A stretch of DNA of 64,000 nt from Wenxinia saemankumensis (GTDB taxonomy: Bacteria; Pseudomonadota; Alphaproteobacteria; Rhodobacterales; Rhodobacteraceae). Each line of letters starts with the position of its first letter. Within the stretch, counting starts at the first letter, position 1. The stretch covers positions 124,001 to 188,000 of the forward strand of contig NZ_FQYO01000002.1 in NCBI RefSeq assembly GCF_900141735.1, given 5' to 3'. The translations under genes were made by a program, and so were the position numbers. Positions 54,994 to 62,466 of this stretch are shown here, one piece after another. Under the pieces are notes generated by a model. That model was not told the DNA's origin, made no database searches, and saw only the letters and a program-made list of their open reading frames with translations.

Positions 54994-57012
54994 ATGACCA
55001 ATCCGCTACTGACCGACTGGACCACCCCGTTCGGCCTGCCGCCTTTCGACGCGATTTCCGACGAGGACTGGAAACCGGCAGTGGAGGAGGCGCTGGTCGT
55101 CGCGCGGCAGAATATCGGGCTGATCACGACGAACGAGGCCCCCCCGACCTTCGCCAACACGATCGTGGCCCTGGAACAGGCGGACCGGACGCTTTCGGAC
55201 ATCCTCGGCGCGTTCCATTCGGTCGCCGGCGCCGATTCCAATCCCGCGCGCGAGGCGCTGCAGCGCGACTTCTCGCCCCTGCTGTCGGAATATTCGTCGG
55301 AGATCATCGCGAACCGCGACCTCTTCGCCCGGATCGAGGCGCTCTGGACGGGTCGCGAGGATCTCGACCTCGACCCGCAGGAGGCACGGGTCCTGTTCCT
55401 GACGCGCCGGTCCTTCGTCCGGGCGGGCGCGCTGCTGGAGGGGGAGGCAGCCGCGCGGCTGGCGCGGATCAAGGCGCGTCTCGCGACGCTCGGGACCAGC
55501 TTCACGCAGAACCTGCTCGCAGACGAGCGGGAGTGGCAGATGGGACTGGCGGAGGCAGACCTCGAGGGGCTGCCCGGTTTCGTCCGGTCCGCCGCCCGCG
55601 CGGCGGGGGAGGAGCGGGGCGCGGACGGCCCCGTCCTGACGCTGTCGCGCAGCCTCGTCGTGCCGTTCCTGCAGTTCTCGCCCCGCCGCGACCTGCGGCG
55701 GATCGCCTACGAGGCCTGGACGGCGCGCGGTGCCAATGGCGGCGCGACCGACAACCGCGCCATCGCCGCCGAGATCCTGAAGCTGCGGGAGGAGAGGGCG
55801 AAGCTGCTGGGCCACGAGACCTTCGCGGGCTGGAAGCTCGAGACCGAGATGGCCGGCACCCCGGCCGCGGTGCGCGAGCTGCTGATGCAGGTCTGGACCC
55901 CCGCCCGCGCCGCGGCGCTGGAGGATGCCGCCGCGATGGAGGAGATGCTGCACGCGGACGGCCATGCCGGGCCGCTGGAGCCCTGGGACTGGCGCTACTA
56001 CGCCGAGAAGCGTCGCAAGGCAGTCCACGATCTCGACGAGAACGAGGTGAAGCCGTTCTTCCAGCTGGACCGGATGATCGAGGCGGCCTTCGACACGGCG
56101 CACCGGCTGTTCGGGCTCGACTTCGCGCCGGCCGAGGGGCCCGCCTACCACCCGGACGTGCGGATGTGGGAGGTGACGCGGGGCGGCGCGCATGTCGCGC
56201 TCTTCGTCGGGGATTATTTCGCGCGGGGGTCCAAGCGGTCGGGCGCCTGGTGCAGCGCGATGCGGGCCCAGCGCGAGGGCGTGACGCCGATCGTGGTGAA
56301 CGTCTGCAATTTCGCGAAACCGGCCGCGGGCGAGCCGGCGCTGCTGTCCTACGACGATGCGCGCACGCTGTTCCACGAATTCGGCCATGCGCTGCACCAG
56401 ATGCTGTCGGACGTACGGTTCGAGAGCATCTCGGGCACGTCGGTCGCGCGCGACTTCGTCGAACTGCCGAGCCAGCTCTACGAGCACTGGCTCGAAGTGC
56501 CCGAGGTGCTGCGCCGCTTCGCAACCCATGCCGGGACGGGCGAGGCGATGCCGGAGGAGATGCTGGACCGCGTGCTCGCGGCGAGCACCTGGGACATGGG
56601 GATGCAGACGGTGGAATACGTCGCCTCCGCCCTGGTCGACCTGTCCTTCCACGACCGTCCGGCGCCGGCCGACCCGATGCAGCGCCAGGCCGAGGTGCTG
56701 GAGGAGATCGGCATGCCCCGCGCGATCCGGATGCGCCACGCGACGCCGCACTTCGCCCATGTCTTCTCGGGCGACGGCTATTCGAGCGGCTATTACAGCT
56801 ACATGTGGTCCGAGGTGATGGATGCCGACGCCTTCGCCGCCTTCACCGAGGCGGGCGATCCCTTCGATCCGGACCTCGCGCGGTCGCTGGAGGAGAACAT
56901 CCTCAGCCGCGGCGGGTCGGAGGAGGCGGCCGAGCTCTATACCCGCTTCCGCGGCCGGATGCCGGGGGTCGAGGCGCTGCTGAAGGGGCGGGGGCTGGTG
57001 GCCGCGGAGTGA
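54994..57012 (+). CDS. M3 metallopeptidase (Dcp/oligopeptidase A-like)
   Basis: The 672-residue product is a thermolysin-like M3 peptidase that cuts small peptides. The zinc motif is HEFGH at residues 461-465, with the third ligand Glu about 25 residues further in the usual place. The N-terminus FGLPPFDAISDEDWKPAVEEA matches Dcp/oligopeptidase A. No signal peptide, so cytoplasmic. Its ribosome site is locked in a perfect hairpin. The gene is followed by interspersed repeat copy E in a convergent gap. Confidence 0.92.
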   Translation: MTNPLLTDWTTPFGLPPFDAISDEDWKPAVEEALVVARQNIGLITTNEAPPTFANTIVALEQADRTLSDILGAFHSVAGADSNPAREALQRDFSPLLSEYSSEIIANRDLFARIEALWTGREDLDLDPQEARVLFLTRRSFVRAGALLEGEAAARLARIKARLATLGTSFTQNLLADEREWQMGLAEADLEGLPGFVRSAARAAGEERGADGPVLTLSRSLVVPFLQFSPRRDLRRIAYEAWTARGANGGATDNRAIAAEILKLREERAKLLGHETFAGWKLETEMAGTPAAVRELLMQVWTPARAAALEDAAAMEEMLHADGHAGPLEPWDWRYYAEKRRKAVHDLDENEVKPFFQLDRMIEAAFDTAHRLFGLDFAPAEGPAYHPDVRMWEVTRGGAHVALFVGDYFARGSKRSGAWCSAMRAQREGVTPIVVNVCNFAKPAAGEPALLSYDDARTLFHEFGHALHQMLSDVRFESISGTSVARDFVELPSQLYEHWLEVPEVLRRFATHAGTGEAMPEEMLDRVLAASTWDMGMQTVEYVASALVDLSFHDRPAPADPMQRQAEVLEEIGMPRAIRMRHATPHFAHVFSGDGYSSGYYSYMWSEVMDADAFAAFTEAGDPFDPDLARSLEENILSRGGSEEAAELYTRFRGRMPGVEALLKGRGLVAAE

Positions 57013-57051
57013 CCGCGCGGCGCCCGGCCGGTCATGCCCGCGGGAACGGTG

Positions 57052-57115
57052 GAGGGGGCTCCGCCCCCGCTCGCTGCGCGAGCCCCCCCGGAGTATTTGG
57101 GGCAAGATAAGGGGG
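57052..57115 (+). repeat. Interspersed hairpin element, copy E
   Basis: Almost identical to copy A: GGGGGC-TCC-GCCCCC, GCTCGC-TGC-GCGAGC, then GGAGTATTTGGGGCAAGATAAGG (57090-57112). It lies 40 bases after the M3 peptidase stop in a convergent gap. The base-by-base likeness to copy A, 56 kb away, suggests recent spread or strong constraint. Confidence 0.8.
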
Positions 57116-57184
57116 GGATCCGGGACGGGCTGTCAGGCGGGGCGCCGGTTTCGACGGGCGGCAGGGCCCGGGCCGCGCGTCGGC

Positions 57185-57445
57185 CTAGTCCTTGCGGAAG
57201 CGGGCCGCCAGATCGGCGATCTGACGCATCTCGTCGGCCATCGCGCCCTCGATCGCGAAGGCGGGATCGGGGGTGGCGCCGGGATCCTCGTCCTCGAGAT
57301 TGACGTGGCCCCGCTCGGCGAGGAAGGCGTCGATCGCCTCGTCGCCGAGATGGGCGACGATCCGGGCCAGCAGCTTGCGCTGGGCCATCAGGCGGCCCTC
57401 GAGCGAGGGCTGGCCCTGCGATTGCGGCTGCGATGCATCGGTCAT
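57185..57445 (-). CDS. Hypothetical protein after the cation transporter
   Basis: The 86-residue product is soluble, acidic and helical, with GRLMAQRKLLARIVAHLG in the N-terminal half and DEMRQIADLAARFRKD at the end. No known domain. Its ATG overlaps the transporter stop (ATGA), so it is the second gene of that unit. Codon use is normal. Function unknown. Confidence 0.72.
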   Translation of the reverse strand: MTDASQPQSQGQPSLEGRLMAQRKLLARIVAHLGDEAIDAFLAERGHVNLEDEDPGATPDPAFAIEGAMADEMRQIADLAARFRKD

Positions 57446-58353
57446 TCGGGATCTCCTGTCGGGGGGCGGCTCTCGGCCACGTCCTTGTGGATGAGAACGT
57501 CGGCCTGGGGATAGGCGTCGAGGATGGCCCGTCGCAGGCCGGCGCCGATATCGTGCGCGACGCGCAGCGGCTGGTCGCCGTCGAGCTCGATATGCAGGTT
57601 CACGAAGACCCGGCTGCCGGCGACGCGGGTCTTGAGGTCGTGATGGCCGCGCACGCCGGGCCAGTCGCGCACGATCCCCTCGATCCCCTCGATCATCCGG
57701 GCATCGGCGCCGCGATCCATCAGCGCGTGCCAGGCACCGCCGAAGATCCGCACCGCCCCGAAGGCGAGGAAGGCCGCCGCGCCGAGCGCGATCCAGCTGT
57801 CGATCCCGCCCCAGCCGAGCCGCGCGGAGAGGCCGAGGGCGAGGATCGCGCCGAGATTGGGCACGAGGTCGCCGACGTAATGCAGCGAATCCGCCGCCAC
57901 GACGCGGTTGCCGGTCAGCCGGGCGACATGACGCTGCCAGGCGACGAGCGCGAAGGTCAGGGCGATGGCGAGCGCGCTGACCGCTATGCCCTTGCCCTCC
58001 TGTTCGGGGAGGGGGCTGTCGCCGGCGATCAGGCGCTGGACCGCCACCCACGCGATCAGCGCCGCCGAGGCGAGGATGAACAGCGCCTGCCCGAGCGCGG
58101 CGAGATCCTCGGCCGAGGAATGGCCGAAGGCGTGGTCGGCATCGGCGGGCTTCGCGGCGTAGAGGATCGCCACGAGGCCGCCGAGCGAGACCATCAGGTC
58201 GAGCGCCGAATCGGCGAGGGAGGCGGCGATGGCGAGCGAGCCCGTCGCCTCCAGCGCCCAGATCTTCGCCGCGACGAGCGTGATGGCCACCCCGACCGAG
58301 GCCGCCCCGGCGGAGCGGTTGAGGACGAGGGCGCGGGCGGGATCGATGCTCAT
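57442..58353 (-). CDS. fieF: Cation diffusion facilitator (FieF-like)
   Basis: The 303-residue product is a CDF antiporter for divalent metal ions with six membrane segments. Metal sites are DSALDLMVSL (first D-x3-D) in segment II and the HAFGHSSAEDLAAL region; the second site in segment V is VAADSLHYVGDL with His and Asp. The cytoplasmic C-terminal domain has HHDLKTRVAG and HIELDGDQPL. The gene is followed by the small overlapping gene. Fe, Zn or Mn cannot be told from sequence. Confidence 0.9.
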   Translation of the reverse strand: MSIDPARALVLNRSAGAASVGVAITLVAAKIWALEATGSLAIAASLADSALDLMVSLGGLVAILYAAKPADADHAFGHSSAEDLAALGQALFILASAALIAWVAVQRLIAGDSPLPEQEGKGIAVSALAIALTFALVAWQRHVARLTGNRVVAADSLHYVGDLVPNLGAILALGLSARLGWGGIDSWIALGAAAFLAFGAVRIFGGAWHALMDRGADARMIEGIEGIVRDWPGVRGHHDLKTRVAGSRVFVNLHIELDGDQPLRVAHDIGAGLRRAILDAYPQADVLIHKDVAESRPPTGDPE

Positions 58354-58402
58354 GCCGGTCTTATAGCCGCCCCGCCGTGCCGACCCCAGCGGCGACGTCT
58401 GA

Positions 58403-59116
58403 TCATTCGAGGATTTCGTCGGCGCCCACGCCCCAGAGCGCCTCCTTGGGCACCCAGCCGCGATAGCCGCCGGCCGCGATCCGGCACCAGTCGGGCTGGC
58501 ATTCCTCGATCCGCGCGACGACGCCGAGCTGGACCTGCGCGGCGGCGGGCGCGCCCTCCTCGGGGCGGGCGAGGAGGGGCAACATGTCGCGGTCCACGAT
58601 CACCGTCCTCACGCCGGAGAGCAGCGAGTAATGGACCCATCCGCCCAGCCCTTCGCGGTCGACGACGCGGCGCCAATGGCCGTATTCGGCGACGATCTGC
58701 AGCGGCATGTCGCGCCGCAGAAAGACCCAGTCGATCCGGTGCGACAGCGACGGGCCGCGCCGCACGTTCGCCTCCGACGTCTTGAGCGAGACGAAACGGG
58801 GCAGCGGCAGGTTCGTCTCGGGTCCGACCACCGGGCCGCCGGGGGCGGCGACGGGCGTCACCTCGGTCGGGCGGATCGGGGGAGCGGCGATCCCGGTCCC
58901 GGCCGCCTCCTCGCGCGCCCCGGCTTCGGCCTCGGCCGCGCGGGCGGCCTCGAGCGTGGCGACGGTCAGGGTGGCGGGGCGGATCTCTGGGCGGAGCGGC
59001 GCGCGGTCCTGCGCCGGGGCGGGGCCGGCCGCGGCCAAGGCGAGGACCAGCGCGGCGATCCCCGGGGCGGACCTCCCCTTCGCCCGCGCCGGGCGCGTGC
59101 CGATGCGTCGGGTCAT
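58403..59116 (-). CDS. Periplasmic SH3-domain protein
   Basis: The 237-residue product has a signal peptide (GIAALVLALAAAGPAPAQ, cleavage near residue 36), a Pro/Ala-rich linker and a bacterial SH3 region: KTSEANVRRGPSLSHRIDWVFLRRDMPLQIVAEYGHW, then GGWVHYSLLSG and a second SH3-like part, CRIAAGGYRGWVPKEALWGV. Bacterial SH3 domains bind cell wall or other envelope partners. It is divergent from the dehydrogenase gene. The ATG at 59116 places the signal peptide at the N-terminus. Confidence 0.85.
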   Translation of the reverse strand: MTRRIGTRPARAKGRSAPGIAALVLALAAAGPAPAQDRAPLRPEIRPATLTVATLEAARAAEAEAGAREEAAGTGIAAPPIRPTEVTPVAAPGGPVVGPETNLPLPRFVSLKTSEANVRRGPSLSHRIDWVFLRRDMPLQIVAEYGHWRRVVDREGLGGWVHYSLLSGVRTVIVDRDMLPLLARPEEGAPAAAQVQLGVVARIEECQPDWCRIAAGGYRGWVPKEALWGVGADEILE

Positions 59117-59264
59117 GCTGCCGCCTCCGATTCCGGGTGGGGCCTTCCGGCGATCCGCCAGCCCCGTCCTGCCGCCACGCCGCCACCGGTTCTTGTGCCG
59201 GGGCCCGCGTTTCGGCACCTTGCTCCCGCGCGTGGCGGAACGACAAGGCGGGAGGATCGCGGGA

Positions 59265-60251
59265 ATGGCGCAGACACGCCTGAGTGTGGTCGTGACGCGA
59301 CGGTTGCCGGCGCCGGTCGAGGCGCGGATGGCCGAGCTGTTCGACGCGCGCCTGCGCGGCGACGACGCCCCGATGACGCGGGACGAGATGGCCGAGGCCC
59401 TGCAGGAGGCAGACGTGCTGGTGCCCACGATCCGCGACCGGATCGACGCCGGGCTGCTGGCGGGGGCGGGGCCGCGGCTGAAGCTGATCGCCAGCTACAG
59501 CGCGGGGGTCGACCATGTCGACCTGGCGGCGGCGCGGGCGCGTGGGGTACTGGTCTCGAACACGCCGGGGGTCCTGACCGAGGACACGGCCGACATGACG
59601 ATGGCGCTGATCCTCGCCGTCACCCGCCGCATCCCCGAGGGGCTGGCGATGATGCAGGAGGGCCGGTGGGAGGGCTGGTCCCCGACCGCCATGCTGGGCG
59701 GGCGGATCGCGGGGCGCGAACTCGCGATTCTCGGCATGGGGCGGATCGGGCAGGCGGTGGCCCGGCGGGCGCGGGCCTTCGGGATGCGGATCGGCTACCA
59801 CAACCGCCGCCGCCTGCGGCCCGAGATCGAGGCCGAGCTGGGCGCCCGCTGGTGGGAGAGCCTCGACCAGATGGTCGCGCAGGCCGACGTGCTGAGCATC
59901 AACTGCCCGCACACGCCCTCGACCTACCACCTGATCAATGCGCGGCGGCTGAAGCTGATGAAGCCGCACGCGGTCGTGGTGAACACGAGCCGGGGCGAGG
60001 TGGTGGACGAGAACGCCCTGACCCGGGGGCTGCGCGCGGGCGAGATCGCGGGGGCGGGGCTCGACGTCTACGAGAACCGGGCCGAGATCAATCCGCGGCT
60101 GCGGCGGATGCCGAACGTCGTCCTGCTGCCGCATATGGGATCGGCCACGGTCGAGGGGCGGATCGAGATGGGCGAGAGGGTCATCGTCAACATCCGCGCC
60201 TTCCAGGACGGGCTCTGTCCGCCGGACCTCGTCGTGCCGGGCCAGGGGTGA
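59265..60251 (+). CDS. D-2-hydroxyacid dehydrogenase (GhrB-like)
   Basis: The 328-residue product is an NAD(P)-dependent D-isomer hydroxyacid dehydrogenase, probably glyoxylate/hydroxypyruvate reductase. The cofactor motif is LGMGRIGQAVARRARAFG; the catalytic set is Arg in NTSRGEVVDE, Glu in the ENRAEINP region and His in LLPHMGSAT. The ATG at 59265 follows GGGAGGA. Its stop overlaps the GTG of the acetyltransferase gene. A link to the hydroxypyruvate-isomerase-like protein elsewhere is possible but not shown. Confidence 0.92.
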   Translation: MAQTRLSVVVTRRLPAPVEARMAELFDARLRGDDAPMTRDEMAEALQEADVLVPTIRDRIDAGLLAGAGPRLKLIASYSAGVDHVDLAAARARGVLVSNTPGVLTEDTADMTMALILAVTRRIPEGLAMMQEGRWEGWSPTAMLGGRIAGRELAILGMGRIGQAVARRARAFGMRIGYHNRRRLRPEIEAELGARWWESLDQMVAQADVLSINCPHTPSTYHLINARRLKLMKPHAVVVNTSRGEVVDENALTRGLRAGEIAGAGLDVYENRAEINPRLRRMPNVVLLPHMGSATVEGRIEMGERVIVNIRAFQDGLCPPDLVVPGQG

Positions 60252-60802
60252 GCGGGACGGGGCCGGGCACGCGGGGGGCGGTCGCCCTGCGACCGGCGGT
60301 CCCCGCCGACGTGCCGGCCCTCGCGGCGTTGCATGTCGCGGTCTGGCGCGAGACCTATGCCGGTCTCGCCCCGGCCGGGATCCTGGCGCAGATCGACCTG
60401 CCGCGGCGCGTGGCGCAATGGGAGGCCGTCCTGGCGGCGGCGGAGCATGGCTCGGGCGTCGTGCTGGCCGAAGCCGGGGGCGCCCTCGCCGGCTTCGTCT
60501 CATGGGGGGCGCCCCGGCACGGCCCGCTGCGGGGCGCGCGCGAGATCCACACCCTCTACGTGGCGGCGGGGCATCGGCGCGCGGGGCTGGGGCGGCGGCT
60601 CCTGTCCTTCGCCTTCGACGCGATCCGGCAGGCGGGGCCGCTGGCCATCGGCCTCGCCGTGCTGGACGGGAACGCCGCCGCCCGCCGCGCCTATGCCGCG
60701 CTGGGCGGCCGCGAGATCGACGTGGTGACCGATCCCGGCCCCCTGTGGCGGTCGCGGGACGTGATCGTGCTGTGGGACGCGGACACCCCGCTCAGAGCGT
60801 GA
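60248..60802 (+). CDS. GNAT-family acetyltransferase
   Basis: The 184-residue product has the GNAT fold: ALRPAVPADVPALAALHVAVWRETYAG at the start and the acetyl-CoA motif AAGHRRAGLGRRLLSFAFD. The segment ARRAYAALGGRE near the end gives the last strand. The start is GTG, overlapping the dehydrogenase stop. Its end overlaps the convergent quinone oxidoreductase frame by 11 bases. Substrate unknown. Confidence 0.88.
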   Translation: MSGTGPGTRGAVALRPAVPADVPALAALHVAVWRETYAGLAPAGILAQIDLPRRVAQWEAVLAAAEHGSGVVLAEAGGALAGFVSWGAPRHGPLRGAREIHTLYVAAGHRRAGLGRRLLSFAFDAIRQAGPLAIGLAVLDGNAAARRAYAALGGREIDVVTDPGPLWRSRDVIVLWDADTPLRA

Positions 60803-61769
60803 GGACCACCGATCCCGTCGTCTGCCGCGATTCCAGCGCGCGGTGCGCCTCGGCCACCTGTTCGAGAGGGTAGCGGGCGCCGATCTCGATCTCCACGTCC
60901 CCGCTCCCGACCTTGTGGCAGAGCTGGCGCGCCATCGCCTGGCAGGTCTCGTGATCGGCGATATGGGTGAAGAGCGTCGGCCGCGTGACGAAGAGCGACC
61001 CCTTCTGCCCCAGCGTCGCGATGCTGAAGGGCGGGACCGGCCCCGAGGCGTTGCCGAAGGAGATCATCGTGCCGAGCGGGCGCAGGCAGTCGAGCGAGCC
61101 GTCGAACGTGTCCTTGCCGACGCCGTCGATCACCGCGTCGACGCCGCGCCCGCCGGTCAGATCCCTGACGCGGGCCACGAAGTCCTCCGACCGGTAGTCG
61201 ATGCAGGTCTCGGCGCCCGCCGCCTCGGCCCGGGCGCATTTCTCGGGGCCGCCGGCGGTGCCGATGACGCGGATGCCCTCGGACCGGGCCCATTAGCAGG
61301 CGATCAGCCCGACCCCGCCCGCCGCGGCATGGAGCAGGATCGTGTCGCCCGCCTTCAGCGGAACGGTGCGATGAAGCAGGTACTGCACCGTCAGGCCCTG
61401 CAGCATCATCGCGGCGCCGGTCTCGAAATCGATCGCGTCCGGCAGCGGGCAGACCTGCGCCGCCGGCATCACGCGGGCATCGCAATAGGCGCCGGGCGGC
61501 TGGCTGGCATAGGCGGCGCGGTCCCCCGTCTTGAGATGGGCGACGCCCTCGCCCACGGCATCGACCACGCCGGCCGCCTCCATCCCCAGGACCAGCGGCA
61601 TCTGCGCGGGATAGAGGCCCGAGCGGAAATATGTGTCGATGAAGTTGAGGCCGACGGCGCGGTGGAGGATGCGGATCTCCCCCGGGCCGGGATCGCCGAT
61701 CTCGGCCGTCGCGGCCTCGATCGCCTCGGGGCCGCCGGGGGCGCGGATCAGCATCTGGCGGGTGTGCAT
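60792..61769 (-). pseudogene. Quinone oxidoreductase with in-frame TAA
   Basis: From ATG 61769 the frame encodes a zinc-free MDR-family NADPH:quinone oxidoreductase: RQMLIRAPGGPEAIEA, GAYCDARVMPA, and the nucleotide motif AAAGGVGLIAC. At codon 159 (61293-61295) there is a TAA, after which the same frame continues WARSEGIRVIGTAGGPEKC to the normal end near 60792, QTTGSVVLTL. Homologues have Gln before this Trp, so one C-to-T change of CAA would create the TAA. Without the stop the protein would be 325 residues, the family length. A true nonsense mutation or a sequence error cannot be told apart. Confidence 0.8.
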
Positions 61770-61911
61770 GGGTATTTCCCCTCTCTGGTCGCGGTGGGAG
61801 GTATTCCGCCGGGACAGGGGGGCAAACCGGAACCCGGCCCGGCGGGACGGCGTTTTTCCGGCAGACACCAGAGGGGCCGACGAGGGCCCGTCCAGCATTC
61901 AGGAGGCAGTC

Positions 61912-62109
61912 ATGAACAGCGACCAGATGAAGGGCAAGTGGAAGGAACTCAAGGGCCAGGCGCAGCAGCGCTGGGGTGACCTTACCGATGACGAGCTCGA
62001 CCGCGCCGATGGCCGGCAGGAAGAGCTCGAGGGGTTGATCCAGCAGCGCTACGGCCGCACCAAGGAAGAGGCGCGGCGCGAGGTCGAGGACTGGCAGCGC
62101 AGCCTCTGA
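61912..62109 (+). CDS. CsbD-like stress protein
   Basis: The 65-residue product is a CsbD-family protein: MNSDQMKGKWKELKGQAQQRW with the typical WGDLTDDELDRADGRQEELEGLIQQRYG that repeats, and ends DWQRSL. CsbD proteins rise under general stress; their role is unclear. AGGAGGCAGTC precedes the ATG. A hairpin terminator follows 23 bases later. Such small genes are easily missed, but the family match is strong. Confidence 0.92.
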   Translation: MNSDQMKGKWKELKGQAQQRWGDLTDDELDRADGRQEELEGLIQQRYGRTKEEARREVEDWQRSL

Positions 62110-62466
62110 CCCCCTTGCGCGACCGGCACGCGGGGCCGTCCTTCGGGGCGGCCCTTCGTCGTTCGGGGGCTGCCGCGCCCGGCCTTTCGCGGGATCCCCC
62201 GGTTCGTCGGCGCACCCGCCGCGTAGACGGCGACGGGCGGCGCCTCGCCGGCACCTATCGGCCGATCACGTCGCCCGCCCTGCGCCGGCCGGCCGCTTCA
62301 GCGCACGCACACGCCTGTGCCGGGCCGGGCCCCATCGGCCGCGCGCGCGGGTGTCGCACCGCCCGCGTCGCAATCGCGCGCCAACGTGTCGCCCGCCGAT
62401 TTCCGCGCCCGCCCGATCCCTGCAATGTGGCCCCGTCATGCCCATCCGCTGCCGGGAGCCGCGCCC
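62110..62466. other. 357-base gap before the flavoprotein gene
   Basis: The gap begins with a terminator hairpin and then has GC-rich sequence with no open frame that has a ribosome site. A GGGAG ribosome site precedes the ATG at 62467. I see no riboswitch class I can name and no repeat copy. The antisense frame across this region is a shadow of the flavoprotein gene. Confidence 0.6.
62132..62158 (+). terminator. Terminator after csbD-like gene
   Basis: GGGCCGTCC-TTCG-GGGCGGCCC forms a strong stem with a UUCG tetraloop (62133-62153, with one G-U pair), followed by TTCGTCGTTC. It ends the short csbD-like transcript. Confidence 0.65.

Noticed and set aside
43961-61295. Genome-wide stop-codon reassignment to explain the two in-frame stops
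   Set aside because: Other genes end normally at TAG (for example tolR, L,D-transpeptidase) and TAA (zinc-ribbon gene), and the two interrupted codons would need different amino acids.
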